64,000 nt of DNA from Lentisphaeria bacterium (GCA_017963105.1 JAGCTY010000031.1:1-64000); one strand, 5' to 3'. Shown: positions 17,302-26,579, counted from the first letter of the stretch. The notes: generated by a model from the sequence alone, not told the origin. Numbers and translations: made by a program.

Positions 17302-18597
17302 ATGGAGTGTGTAGGTTTTGTGCTCGCCCTGATCTTCTTCTCCCTGCTTCTCCTGAACGTCCCGGTCGCCGTGGCGATCGGGTCCGCCACCATGCTCGGC
17401 GTGGCCGTCGCGGGCGGCACGTTCCGTCCCGAGATCATCGTGCCGGAACGCATGATGTTCGGCATCAACTCGTTCCCCCTGCTCGCCATCCCGTTCTTCG
17501 TGCTGTCCGGCATCCTGATGGGACGCGGCGGCATGGCGCGCCGTCTGATCGACTTCGCCTCGGCCCTGGTCGGGCATCTGCCCGGCGGCCTGGCGTACGC
17601 CAATACGATCACGTGCATGCTGTTCGGGTCGATCTCCGGCTCGGCGGGCGCGGCAGTCGCCAGCGTGGGCGGCTTCATGGTCCCGGAAATGGTCGAGAAA
17701 GGCTATGACCGGAACTTCTCGACGGCCCTGACCACGACGTCCGCCACGACCGGCCTCATCATCCCCCCGTCGAACATCATGATCGTCTACGCCGTGGCCT
17801 GCGGCTCCGTGTCGATCGCGGCGATGTTCCTGGCTGGTATCATACCCGGCATCGTGATGGGGCTTTGCATCATCGTGGCGTGCATGATCCATGCGGCCCG
17901 CTCCAAGGCGAAGTTCGAGAAACGCGTGCCGTTCTCCGTCCTGTGGACTTCGTTCCGCCGGGCGTTCCTCAGCCTCTTCCTGATGGTCATCATCATCGGC
18001 GGCATCCTGAAGGGCATATTCACCGCCACGGAAGCCGCCGCCGTCGCCGTCGCCTACGCCTTCATCCTGAGCGTGTTCCTGTACAAGGAAGTCAAATTCA
18101 AAGACCTCCCCGGCATCCTGAAGGAAACCGGCATCACCACCGCCGTCGTAATGTTCCTGATCGGCGTCAGCTCCTCCATGAGCTGGATCATGACCGTGGC
18201 GAACATCCCCGGCACCGTAAGCGCCTGGCTGCTGTCGCTGTCGTCCAGCCCGATCGTCATCCTGATCTTCATCAACGTCCTGCTGCTGGTCGTCGGAGCC
18301 TTCATGGACATGACGCCCGCCGTCCTGATCTTCACCCCGATCTTCCTCCCGATCGTCCGCGAATTCGGCATGACGGACATCCAGTTCGGCATCATGATGA
18401 TCGCGAACCTGTGCATCGGCCTCTGCACGCCGCCCGTCGGCACCTGCCTCTTCATCGGCTGCGGCATCGGCAAGACGTCGATCGCGAAAGTCACGCCGTC
18501 CATGATCCCCTTCTGGATTGCGATGGTCGCCTCCGTGGTGCTGATCACCTACATCCCGGCGCTTTCCAACTGGCTGCCATCGCTGCTCGGAAAATAA
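17302..18597 (+). CDS. dctM: TRAP transporter large permease DctM
   Basis: A 431-residue polytopic protein with about 12 hydrophobic helices, the sodium-coupled channel subunit. The conserved S-F-P-L-L-A-I-P-F-F (55-64), the G-S-x-S-G-S-A-x-A-A-V-A-S-V-G segment, the I-P-P-S-N pattern, and C-T-P-P-V-G near the C-terminus match the DctM family. It begins two bases after the dctQ stop and ends just before a bidirectional terminator. Confidence 0.95.
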   Translation: MECVGFVLALIFFSLLLLNVPVAVAIGSATMLGVAVAGGTFRPEIIVPERMMFGINSFPLLAIPFFVLSGILMGRGGMARRLIDFASALVGHLPGGLAYANTITCMLFGSISGSAGAAVASVGGFMVPEMVEKGYDRNFSTALTTTSATTGLIIPPSNIMIVYAVACGSVSIAAMFLAGIIPGIVMGLCIIVACMIHAARSKAKFEKRVPFSVLWTSFRRAFLSLFLMVIIIGGILKGIFTATEAAAVAVAYAFILSVFLYKEVKFKDLPGILKETGITTAVVMFLIGVSSSMSWIMTVANIPGTVSAWLLSLSSSPIVILIFINVLLLVVGAFMDMTPAVLIFTPIFLPIVREFGMTDIQFGIMMIANLCIGLCTPPVGTCLFIGCGIGKTSIAKVTPSMIPFWIAMVASVVLITYIPALSNWLPSLLGK

Positions 18598-18615
18598 AAA
18601 CGAGTTCGAATCGCA

Positions 18616-18661
18616 GAAAAAACAACGGCCATCGTCTCAACAAACGACGGCCGTTTTTTTA
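18616..18661. terminator. Bidirectional terminator between dctM and the metF-like gene
   Basis: Arms ACGGCCATCGT and ACGACGGCCGT (one mismatch) lie between A6 on the left and T7 on the right. It serves both convergent operons. Confidence 0.92.
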
Positions 18662-18683
18662 TTCCTGAATAAGCAGCAAAATA

Positions 18684-20123
18684 TCAGGGGCGTTCTTCAA
18701 CGGACGGGACTGCGCCCTCCTCCAGAGAGGAATAATCGATGCGGCTGTTCGCGATCCGGGTGCGCTGCGCAAAGACGCATTCCGCATCCATGAGTTCGCA
18801 ATTGCCGTTCGCCCTGCCGCAGCCGCAGGAACCGTTCGCAAGTCCTTTCGGGCAGGATTCCGGACAGACGTAATCGGTCTGCGGCAGTCTGCACAGGTTG
18901 CATCCGCGGCACGACACAAGTAGTTTTTTGGTCAGGCGGCGTTCCCGCGCGGGCAGCTTGTCCGCGTTCGAGAAAAGCGCGCCGGCGAGCCTGCGCCGGA
19001 ATTTCTCGGACCTGGTCAGCGGGCGTATCCCCGGTTCGAAGGAAAGCTGTTCGGCCGGAAGGTCGGTTTCCAGAAGATGGTCGAAGAGGTAGAATTCGTT
19101 CGGGTACGGCGCCATGTCGAGGCGGTCGTAATACTCCCGGTAGGCGGTGCGCCAGTCCTCGAAGGTCGGGAATTCCCGGAACGCCTCGCGGACCTTCTGC
19201 AGGATCGTCTCCATGAGGGCGACGTTGGTGACGCCGGCGATCTGTACGGCGCTGAACCCGAGCAGGCGCGCCCCGGCGGCGTGGATCTGGATGCGGCGGA
19301 GCTGGGCCGCCTCGAACTGGGCGAACGAGTGGTCGCGTTCATCCTTCAGCAATTTTTCGAAATCGGGCGAGATGTCTACCCCGTGGAACCCGCCCGCGCA
19401 GACCTGTTCGGCGTTGTCGGGCGTCAGGAACATCAGGCGCGCCACGGTCGGGATGTTGATTTCGCGGCGGAACAGGTTCCAGATCATTTCCTGGAGCTTC
19501 ATCATATCCCAGCCGTACTGGGCGACAAGGTAGTCCGCGCCGTTGTCGAGCTTGCGGAACATCTTGAACGACTGCGCCAGAGCGGATTCCGGCGTGTACT
19601 GGTACGGATTGACCGTCGCGCCGACGGAGATCGAGGACAGCCCGGCCGCCCGGACCGCACCGAGGATGTTGACGCTTTCCAGGAACACATGTTTCCGGGT
19701 CTCCGCCTCGCCTTCGCCGGGAACCGCCGCACCGGTCACGGCACAGAAATTCTTGAACCCTTCGGAATGCGCGTGCCGGACCGATTCCAGAATGTCCTTC
19801 ATCGTGTTGTCGCGTCCGTGCAAATAAAGGATGTGGCGGTCGCGCGAGTATTTGCACAGCTCGGAGGCGAACTGCACCATGTCGAGCGAATACCCCGCGG
19901 GCGCTTCGTTGACGAACGCGATGGACGCCTTCGGCCCCTCCTGCGAATGGACGAGATATTCGAAATCGGACGCGCGGCGCACGGCGTCGGCCAGCGGCGT
20001 GTCGGCGGACGGGACGGGGAGTTCGGCGATGAGCTGGAATTCGCCGAGGTCGAACCTCTGTTTGAACCGGTTCTCGTTGGTTCCGTCAAAATTCATTTCC
20101 AGCTGGATGGATTCCCGGATCAT
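18684..20123 (-). CDS. metF: Methylenetetrahydrofolate reductase with Cys-rich MetV-like C-terminus
   Basis: A 479-residue protein. The N-terminal ~300 residues have the MetF TIM-barrel pattern: E-L-P-V-P, H-I-L-Y-L-H-G-R-D, G-A-T-V-N-P-Y, K-L-D-N-G-A-D-Y-L-V-A-Q-Y and I-P-T-V-A-R-L-M. This enzyme interconverts 5,10-methylene- and 5-methyl-tetrahydrofolate. The C-terminal ~150 residues match the MTHFR C-terminal/MetV type: C-R-G-C-N-L-C-R-L-P, then C-P-E-S-C-P-K-G, C-G-C and N-G-N-C-E-L, likely binding a metal or Fe-S cluster. MetF and MetV are separate proteins in many acetogens; here they are fused. The gene overlaps the upstream hydrolase-like gene by four bases. The electron donor is not evident. 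Confidence 0.85.
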   Translation of the reverse strand: MIRESIQLEMNFDGTNENRFKQRFDLGEFQLIAELPVPSADTPLADAVRRASDFEYLVHSQEGPKASIAFVNEAPAGYSLDMVQFASELCKYSRDRHILYLHGRDNTMKDILESVRHAHSEGFKNFCAVTGAAVPGEGEAETRKHVFLESVNILGAVRAAGLSSISVGATVNPYQYTPESALAQSFKMFRKLDNGADYLVAQYGWDMMKLQEMIWNLFRREINIPTVARLMFLTPDNAEQVCAGGFHGVDISPDFEKLLKDERDHSFAQFEAAQLRRIQIHAAGARLLGFSAVQIAGVTNVALMETILQKVREAFREFPTFEDWRTAYREYYDRLDMAPYPNEFYLFDHLLETDLPAEQLSFEPGIRPLTRSEKFRRRLAGALFSNADKLPARERRLTKKLLVSCRGCNLCRLPQTDYVCPESCPKGLANGSCGCGRANGNCELMDAECVFAQRTRIANSRIDYSSLEEGAVPSVEERP

Positions 20124-21001
20124 GGACGTTTCTTTCCTTCTTCAAAAAATTCCCTGACATTGGTGATGAACTCCGCCGGATCGTCTTCCATGAGGAAACG
20201 CCCGGCAAGAGGCAGTATGACGACTTTTGCGGACGGGAAATACTCCGTCCATTTCCGCAGCGCGCGCTTCGTGTAGAGCCAGTCCCTGCCGCCCCACAGG
20301 ATCAGCGCGCGTTTCCCCCGGAGCTGCCAGATCTCCGTTTCGATCTCGATCATGGACTGCGCCGACTTGTCCTCCGGCGCGCACGGCAGCGAGTTGATGA
20401 ACTCCATGAGGGCGCACCGGTCTTCCCGCCGCGGGAACGGCATCAGGTAGGCGTCGCGGACGATCTTCGGGTAGCGCCACGGCGGGCGCAGGAAGAAATT
20501 GAACTTGTTGACGAGGATGTTTCCGAGGATGGGGAGCTTGCAGATGCGGAGGCGGAACGGCAGCGAGAAATCGGAGAACGACATGGCATTCATGACGATG
20601 AAGGATTCGACACTTTCCGGGTGGCGGGCCGCATAGCCCATGCCGATGGCCGCGCCGCGTCCGTGCATCACGAGCGTGATCTGATCGGTAATTCCGAGGT
20701 GGTTGAGCAGCCGCTCCAGGTGCTCGATATGGTTCTCGATGCGGTAATCGAAGTTCAGGGGCTTGTCCGACTGCCCGAAGCCGAGCTGGTCGTAGGCGAC
20801 CACGCGCCGCGTCGTGCGGAATTCCCGGATCACGCTGCGGAACGCGAACGCCGACATCGGGCAGGAATGAATCAGGACCAGCGCGGGGCCGGTCCCTTCA
20901 TCGAAATAGCACAGGTTCTGGCCGTCGATTTCCAGGAAATGCGGTTCGAACGGAAACAGATCCCGGAATCTTTCCCGGTCCTGTGCACCTGGGTCAGACA
21001 T
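20120..21001 (-). CDS. Alpha/beta-hydrolase-fold protein lacking catalytic residues
   Basis: A 293-residue alpha/beta hydrolase related by pattern to haloalkane dehalogenases and lipases. The fold is clear: Y-D-Q-L-G-F-G-Q-S-D-K-P at 70-81, a strand leading to the nucleophile elbow, and a late G-G-R-D turn. The elbow reads M-H-G-R-G-A (112-117), putting Gly114 where the Ser or Asp nucleophile belongs. The late helix reads L-A-G-R-F-L-M-E-D-D-P, with Arg268 where the catalytic His is expected. It is therefore probably a non-enzymatic relative. Translational coupling to the metF-like gene suggests a linked function, but none is known. Confidence 0.8.
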   Translation of the reverse strand: MSDPGAQDRERFRDLFPFEPHFLEIDGQNLCYFDEGTGPALVLIHSCPMSAFAFRSVIREFRTTRRVVAYDQLGFGQSDKPLNFDYRIENHIEHLERLLNHLGITDQITLVMHGRGAAIGMGYAARHPESVESFIVMNAMSFSDFSLPFRLRICKLPILGNILVNKFNFFLRPPWRYPKIVRDAYLMPFPRREDRCALMEFINSLPCAPEDKSAQSMIEIETEIWQLRGKRALILWGGRDWLYTKRALRKWTEYFPSAKVVILPLAGRFLMEDDPAEFITNVREFFEEGKKRP

Positions 21002-21031
21002 GGCGAACCGACGGCCTTTGCGGATACGGAA

Positions 21032-22201
21032 TCAGTAGCGGTTGCGGGAGCTTCTGCTGCTGCGGCCGTTGTTGTAGTTGTTGTTGCGGCGGTCCTCACG
21101 CTCTCTGCGGCGATCCTCCGCTTCCTGTCTCCGTCTTTCCGCTTCCTCTTCGGCCTTGCGCTTGCGCTCCTCGGCTTCCTGTTTCTTGCGCTCCTTTTCC
21201 TCCTCGGCCTTGCGCTTGCGCTCCTCCTCCTTCTCCTTCTGCTGCTGCCTGTATTCCTCGGCCTTGCGCTTGCGCTCCTCCTCCAGAGCTTTCTTTTTCT
21301 CGGCTTCCTCCGCGGCTTTCTGCTTGGCCGCTTCGGCTTTCGCCCGGGCGGCCTCATCCTTTTCGGAGAGGGCCGCGGTGGAACCGCCCTTCAGCGCGGC
21401 AACGCCGGCGGAGGCGGACGCCTTCGGCGCGTACGAGGAGGACGATGCGGCCGGGACGCCGCCGCCCTTCTGGAATTCAACGGTCATGCCGTCGGCGGCA
21501 AACGAAACGTCCTTGGCGCGGGCGAAGAAGTTCATGACTTCCTCATTGTCGATGAGCGTGGTAAAACCGTCGAGGAAGGTATGCGTGCTCACGAGGACCG
21601 GCAGACGGCCGATGTCGAGGCGTTTGACATCGAGCGACAGCGGCGCCGTCACATCGTTCGAGCCCTCCTCGCGGGAATTGAAGATGAGGTCGCCGTGGAT
21701 GGTGTAGATCACCGGCACTTTGTCCTTGAGGGAAATCCACAGGTACACCACGGGCTGGTTCTTTTCCTCGTCGTACACGATCTCGGCGGCCGTGACCTTG
21801 GCGAAGGAATCAAGCTCGGACATCGGAGTTACGACTTTGGCGTTGAACATGCGGGTGAGCTCGGGATAGGTATATTTCACCTTGCCGACCGAAGTCCCGC
21901 TGACGGCGGCGGTGTATTTCTGGTTCGCGCTTGCCTCGGTCACGGCAGGCTCCTCGTACTTGCGGAGGCCGCCGTTGTAGAAAACCACGGCGAGGAACGC
22001 CACGACGACGAGCAGGCCGAACCCGGTGGAAATCGCCTCCTTGATGCGTTTCTTGGCGAGTTTGAGGTTCTTTTCCTTGTTGACGTCCTTCTGAAGCTTG
22101 TTCGGGTCGATCGCATCCATATTCAGCTTTTCGCCGCATTCGCGGCAGAAGATGCTGCCCATCTGGTTCTCGAAGCCGCACTTCTGGCATTTGATCATCA
22201 T
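21032..22201 (-). CDS. Zinc-ribbon membrane protein with charged coiled-coil tail
   Basis: A 389-residue protein. The N-terminal zinc ribbon has C5-X2-C8 and C19-X2-C22. One transmembrane helix lies at about 60-76. A ~160-residue extracytoplasmic region follows, then a long E/K/R-rich coiled coil (about 280-370) and a basic, Asn/Ser-rich tail. Nothing identifies an enzyme. The layout fits a membrane-anchored scaffold or adaptor. It leads the operon containing the hydrolase-like and metF-like genes (gap 30 bases). An alternative ATG is one codon downstream. Confidence 0.7.
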   Translation of the reverse strand: MMIKCQKCGFENQMGSIFCRECGEKLNMDAIDPNKLQKDVNKEKNLKLAKKRIKEAISTGFGLLVVVAFLAVVFYNGGLRKYEEPAVTEASANQKYTAAVSGTSVGKVKYTYPELTRMFNAKVVTPMSELDSFAKVTAAEIVYDEEKNQPVVYLWISLKDKVPVIYTIHGDLIFNSREEGSNDVTAPLSLDVKRLDIGRLPVLVSTHTFLDGFTTLIDNEEVMNFFARAKDVSFAADGMTVEFQKGGGVPAASSSSYAPKASASAGVAALKGGSTAALSEKDEAARAKAEAAKQKAAEEAEKKKALEEERKRKAEEYRQQQKEKEEERKRKAEEEKERKKQEAEERKRKAEEEAERRRQEAEDRRREREDRRNNNYNNGRSSRSSRNRY

Positions 22202-22253
22202 GGTAGGGGGGCCTTTCTTGTAAAAAAAACGGATAGGGAAGATGTAGTTTGAT

Positions 22254-22281
22254 AATATAGCATTTCAATCATTTTTATCAA
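22254..22281 (-). promoter_or_regulatory. Promoter of the 22201-18684 operon
   Basis: On the minus strand, TTGATA (22276-22281) and TATATT (22254-22259) have a 16-base spacer and an extended -10 TGC. Confidence 0.65.
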
Positions 22282-22342
22282 GCCGGTTTTCCCATCTTTT
22301 TCTCTTTTTTTGGAAAAAAGGCGTCTTTCCCGCGCTTTCCAT

Positions 22343-22370
22343 TTGACTATCCGGTTTTCGGATGTATACT
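22343..22370 (+). promoter_or_regulatory. Promoter of xseB-mutS
   Basis: TTGACT (22343-22348) and TATACT (22365-22370) have a 16-base spacer, about 50 bases before the xseB start. Confidence 0.7.
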
Positions 22371-22420
22371 TTTTGATACGCTTTTTGTTCAGATCGTTTT
22401 TCAACAGGGAGATCAACACG

Positions 22421-22768
22421 ATGCCGCAGACCGAAAAGGCCCCCGCGCCCGCTCAGGATATGTCGTTCGAGGAAGCCATGGCCAAACTCGAATCGCTCGT
22501 CCGGTCCATGGAGAACGGCAACACGCGCCTGGAGGACGTGATCGCGTCGTTCGAGGAGGCGAAACGCCTTTCCGTCTACTGCCAGCAGAAGCTCGAAACG
22601 CTCAAGCGCAAGATCGAGATCCTCACGAAGGACGGCCCCGAAGGCCAGACCTGGGCCCCGTTCCAGCCCGAAGCCGACGGCGGCGACACCTTCATCCCGC
22701 CCGCCCGTGACAACGCGCCGTCCCGCGCGCCGCAGGATGACGACGACTTGGACAACGTTCCCTTCTGA
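22421..22768 (+). CDS. xseB: Exodeoxyribonuclease VII small subunit
   Basis: A 115-residue protein with the XseB core: S-F-E-E-A-M-A-K-L-E-S-L-V near 15-27, a G-x-x-x-L-E-D-V-I-A-S-F-E-E pattern, and C-Q-Q-K-L-E. It partners XseA in degrading single-stranded DNA; xseA is not in the window. The C-terminal ~40 residues form an acidic, proline-rich extension beyond the usual ~80-residue length. The ATG at 22421 is preceded by AGGGAG. mutS follows after 20 bases, so they are probably co-transcribed. Confidence 0.88.
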   Translation: MPQTEKAPAPAQDMSFEEAMAKLESLVRSMENGNTRLEDVIASFEEAKRLSVYCQQKLETLKRKIEILTKDGPEGQTWAPFQPEADGGDTFIPPARDNAPSRAPQDDDDLDNVPF

Positions 22769-22788
22769 GGTACAGGCACGCGTCGACC

Positions 22789-25392
22789 ATGAGCAGACCC
22801 CCGAAACAGCGTTCCCCCGAGGACTTCGGCGAGAAGAACATCACGCCGATGATGAAGCAGTACCTTCAGGCGAAGGCGGAATCCCCCGCCGACTCCATCC
22901 TGCTTTTCCGCGCCGGCGACTTCTACGAGATGTTCTTCGAGGACGCCCTGCGCGCCGCGCCGGTGCTCGACCTGGTGCTGACCCACCGCGCCGGAAACCC
23001 CATGTGCGGCGTTCCGTACCGCGCCGTCGACGCCTACATCCCGAAACTGCTCGACGCCGGGCTGAAAGTTGCCGTGGCGGAGCAGATGGAGGACCCGGCG
23101 CTCGCGAAGGGCCTGGTCGAACGCGCCATCACCCGCATCATCACACCCGGAACCATCCTCGACGCGTCGTTCCTGAAGCCCGGCGACAACAATTTCCTCT
23201 GTGCGGTCGTGGCCGAGGACAAGGACGTCTACGGGCTCGCATGGCTCGACATCAGCACCGCCGAATTCCAGACCGAACGCCTCGACACCCGCGAAGCATT
23301 CGAAAGCGAGCTCCAGCGCCTCCAGCCCCGCGAATGCCTCATCCCGCGTTCCCTCCATGAACAGTGGGAGCAGAACTGCGGCCGCCCCATGCTGATCCGG
23401 CCCATCCTCTGGACTCCGCTCGACGACTGGATCTTCTCCTTCGAACACACCTCCGAACTCCTGAAACGCCAGTTCTCCGTTGCCGTGCTCGACGGCTTCG
23501 GCCTGAAGGACTGTGCGTGCGGCGTCCGCGCCGCCGGAGCCGTGCTGCATTACGCGACCGAAAACCTCCGCCGCAGCACCGGCCACATCGTTTCCATCCG
23601 CCGCAACTACAGCGAAAAATACCTCGGGCTCGACCCCGTCTGCCAGCGCAACCTGGAGCTCGTCGACGCGCTTCACGGCAGCGGCCGCGAGGGCACGCTT
23701 CTGCAGGTCCTCGACCGCACCTCGACCGCCATGGGGTCCCGCCTCATGCGCAGCTGGCTGCTGAAGCCGCTCCGCGACGTCGACGCCATCGTGGAGCGCC
23801 AGGACGTCGTCGGGCTCATGAAAGACGAGGTGCTGACCCGGCAGGAGATCCGCGAAACGCTCGTTTCCATCCGCGACATGGAGCGCCTCACCGCCAAGCT
23901 CAACGCGGGCGCGCTCAACCCCCGCGACCTGCTCGCGCTCGGACACAGCCTCTCCGTCCTGCCCGGCCTGAAGATGATCCTGAACGCCTACGACCTGCCG
24001 CTCGTCGAACGCATCCGCGACGGCCTGGGCGACTTTCCCGAACTCACCTCGCGCATCTTCGCCGCACTCGCCGACGATCCCCCGGCGGACATGGCGGAGG
24101 GCGGATTCATCCGCGAGGGCTTCAACCACGACCTCGACGTCTTCCGCTCCGCCATCACCGACGGCAAGTCCTGGATCGCCGCGCTTCAGGCGAAGGAGCA
24201 GGAGCGCACCGGCATCAAGAGCCTGAAGGTGCATTTCAACGGCGTCTTCGGCTACTACATCGAAATCTCGAAGAGCAACCTCGCGCGCGTCCCCGACGAC
24301 TACGTCCGCAAGCAGACGCTCGTGAACGCCGAACGCTTCATCACGCCCGAGCTCAAGGAGATGGAAAGCAAGATTCTCGGCGCGTCCGACAAGGCCGTCG
24401 CACTCGAAAAACAGCTCTTCGAGGAGCTCCGCACCTACGCGCGCACCTTCACCGGCAAAATCCAGAAGGCCGCGTTCTCCGTCGCACGCCTCGACGTCCT
24501 GGCCGCCCTCGGCGAATGCGCCTCCAAATACCGTTACTGCCGCCCGCACGTCGCGGACGACGACGTCCTCAGCATCACCGCCGGACGCCACCCCGTGCTC
24601 GACGCGAAGATGGAGAGCGAACGCTTCGTGCCGAACGACACGCTCCTCGACGGCGGCGAAAACCGCATGATGATCATCACCGGGCCGAACATGGCGGGGA
24701 AATCCACCTACATCCGCCAGACCGCACTCCTCGTCATCATGGCGCAGATGGGGTCCTTCATCCCCGCCGACGAGGCGCACATCGGGCTCGTGGACCGCGT
24801 GTTCACCCGCGTCGGGGCCATGGACGACCTCGCGCGCGGCCAGAGCACGTTCATGGTCGAAATGATCGAGACCGCGAACATCCTGAACCACGCCACCAGC
24901 AGGAGCCTCGTGATCCTCGACGAGATCGGACGCGGCACCAGCACGTTCGACGGACTCTCCATCGCGCTCTCCGTCGCCGAATACCTCCTCGACCACCCCG
25001 CCGCGCGCGCCCGCACCCAGTTCGCCACGCACTACCACGAGATGACCGAGCTCGCCCTCACGCGCAAGGGCGTGAAGAACTACAACGTCGCGGTCCGCGA
25101 ATACGGCGACCAGATCATCTTCCTGCGCCAGATCGTCCCCGGAGCCGCCGACAAGAGCTACGGCATCCACGTCGCCAAGCTCGCCGGGCTCCCGAACGAC
25201 GTGATCGTCCGCGCCCGCGAAATCCTCGAAAACCTCGAGGAAAACGCCATCGCCGACGCCGGCATTCCGTCCTACACGCGCCCCATCCTCCGCGAACGCC
25301 ACGCAAAGTTCCACACGAACGCGAAGAAGACGCGCAAAGCCGCCGCCCCGGAAAACGAAGACGACGAGCCCGAACAGCCCACGCTCTTCTGA
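22789..25392 (+). CDS. mutS: DNA mismatch repair protein MutS
   Basis: An 867-residue MutS of normal length. The mismatch-reading Phe45-X-Glu47 motif is in G-D-F-Y-E-M-F. The Walker A motif G-P-N-M-A-G-K-S-T is at 632-640, followed by the signature regions D-D-L-A-R-G-Q-S-T-F and D-E-I-G-R-G-T-S-T-F-D-G, then T-H-Y-H-E-M-T. The last residues, E-Q-P-T-L-F, resemble a beta-clamp-binding motif (Q-x-x-L-F). No mutL is in the window. Confidence 0.97.
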   Translation: MSRPPKQRSPEDFGEKNITPMMKQYLQAKAESPADSILLFRAGDFYEMFFEDALRAAPVLDLVLTHRAGNPMCGVPYRAVDAYIPKLLDAGLKVAVAEQMEDPALAKGLVERAITRIITPGTILDASFLKPGDNNFLCAVVAEDKDVYGLAWLDISTAEFQTERLDTREAFESELQRLQPRECLIPRSLHEQWEQNCGRPMLIRPILWTPLDDWIFSFEHTSELLKRQFSVAVLDGFGLKDCACGVRAAGAVLHYATENLRRSTGHIVSIRRNYSEKYLGLDPVCQRNLELVDALHGSGREGTLLQVLDRTSTAMGSRLMRSWLLKPLRDVDAIVERQDVVGLMKDEVLTRQEIRETLVSIRDMERLTAKLNAGALNPRDLLALGHSLSVLPGLKMILNAYDLPLVERIRDGLGDFPELTSRIFAALADDPPADMAEGGFIREGFNHDLDVFRSAITDGKSWIAALQAKEQERTGIKSLKVHFNGVFGYYIEISKSNLARVPDDYVRKQTLVNAERFITPELKEMESKILGASDKAVALEKQLFEELRTYARTFTGKIQKAAFSVARLDVLAALGECASKYRYCRPHVADDDVLSITAGRHPVLDAKMESERFVPNDTLLDGGENRMMIITGPNMAGKSTYIRQTALLVIMAQMGSFIPADEAHIGLVDRVFTRVGAMDDLARGQSTFMVEMIETANILNHATSRSLVILDEIGRGTSTFDGLSIALSVAEYLLDHPAARARTQFATHYHEMTELALTRKGVKNYNVAVREYGDQIIFLRQIVPGAADKSYGIHVAKLAGLPNDVIVRAREILENLEENAIADAGIPSYTRPILRERHAKFHTNAKKTRKAAAPENEDDEPEQPTLF

Positions 25393-25472
25393 CGGTTTTC
25401 TCCGAAGACAAGGGCGGCGAACCCGGACAGCCCGCGCTCTTCTGTTTTTTTTAACAAAAAGTCTTCTTTTCC

Positions 25473-25501
25473 TTGATTTCACGCCGTTTGAATGGTATTA
25501 T
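25473..25501 (+). promoter_or_regulatory. Promoter of the 25549-26433 gene
   Basis: TTGATT (25473-25478) and TATTAT (25496-25501) are separated by 17 bases. Confidence 0.65.
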
Positions 25502-25548
25502 ATATTCGGAACCTGAGAAAACGCAAACTCTATGTGAGGAGATATGAT

Positions 25549-26433
25549 ATGAAACTCAGATTAATCCCGACTTTGTTCGTGTTTTGCTTTGCACTGTCCC
25601 TGGCGACCGCGATCCCTGCATTTGCGGACGTCAGTGTGCTGGAAGTCATTGACGTGACGAGGGACGGAATCCAGGAAACCGGGCTCCCCGAGATCAACGA
25701 TCAGAACATCAACGGCATTCCGGATGAATGGGAGAAGGAGTTCAAACTCTCTCCCGGGCAGACGGCCGCCGATTCCGACCAGGATTCCGACGGCTTCACG
25801 CTGATTCAGGAGTACGAGGCAAAGACGGACCCCACCGATCCGAAGAGCCATCCGAAGTACATCACTCAAGTATTCGTCTCCGCGATCAGCCGGCAGCGCA
25901 TCACCGGGCTTGAACTCGTCTCCGTCGAAATGAAAAAAAGCGACAAAAAGGATTGGATCGCAGACTTCGCCGTAATCAGAAACAACAGAAAACGCAATGA
26001 GTTCGTCCGCATGAACGTCGGCACGTTCAAAAACAACGACGTCGAGTTCCGCCTTCTCGATCTTGAGGTGGACGAGAAGACGAAGGAACCTGTGGCCTAC
26101 ATCCAGCGCGTCGGCAGGGACGAGCGCATCCCCTGCCGGGTCAAGCAGCCGGTCTATGACCCTCTGATCCGCGTGAGATTTCAGGATGCCCTTGCCGACC
26201 GCACGTTCATCGTGTCCACCACCGAAGCCGAATTCAAGCTCGGCACGGCTAAGACGGGAGAGGAAACGTACAAGCTGGTCTCCGCCGACGTCAGCAACAT
26301 GGAAGCCGTCGTGAAGTCCGTCGGGGAAAAACCCGAAACGGTCACGATCCGGCGCCTCCCCAGGCCGAATCCCGACGTCGTCACCGGAGACGACAGCGAT
26401 GATCGGGGAGCGTCTGGTGAAAAATCGGAATGA
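25549..26433 (+). CDS. Secreted protein with thrombospondin-type-3-like Ca2+ motif
   Basis: A 294-residue protein with a signal peptide (1-24, cleavage after A-F-A). Residues ~45-105 read N-I-N-G-I-P-D-E-W-E...D-S-D-Q-D-S-D-G-F...E-Y-E-A-K-T-D-P-T-D-P, the acidic calcium-binding layout common in PVC-group secreted proteins. The remainder looks beta-rich, with repeated V-x-R strands. An upstream ATG is in frame, but the one at 25549 starts the signal peptide. It has its own promoter. The downstream genes encode pseudopilin-like proteins, so a role in an envelope complex is possible but only inferred. Confidence 0.7.
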   Translation: MKLRLIPTLFVFCFALSLATAIPAFADVSVLEVIDVTRDGIQETGLPEINDQNINGIPDEWEKEFKLSPGQTAADSDQDSDGFTLIQEYEAKTDPTDPKSHPKYITQVFVSAISRQRITGLELVSVEMKKSDKKDWIADFAVIRNNRKRNEFVRMNVGTFKNNDVEFRLLDLEVDEKTKEPVAYIQRVGRDERIPCRVKQPVYDPLIRVRFQDALADRTFIVSTTEAEFKLGTAKTGEETYKLVSADVSNMEAVVKSVGEKPETVTIRRLPRPNPDVVTGDDSDDRGASGEKSE

Positions 26434-26550
26434 CGCCGCAATCCGTTTCCTCTACCGCACGCTGTTCTGACGCAAACGCCCGCCGGAAAAGGGCGGGGAA
26501 AATAGGAAAAAAACACTGATTTAGTTTTTTTTATAACCTTTGTTTTTTCC

Positions 26551-26579
26551 TTGACTTTGCCCTGCCTGCATGGTATATT
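26551..26579 (+). promoter_or_regulatory. Promoter of the pseudopilin-like operon
   Basis: TTGACT (26551-26556) and TATATT (26574-26579) are separated by 17 bases. The first start codon is about 75 bases downstream. Confidence 0.75.

Noticed and set aside
22576-25482. 968-codon minus-strand open frame
   Set aside because: Antisense to mutS. Such frames arise because stop codons are rare opposite high-GC genes.
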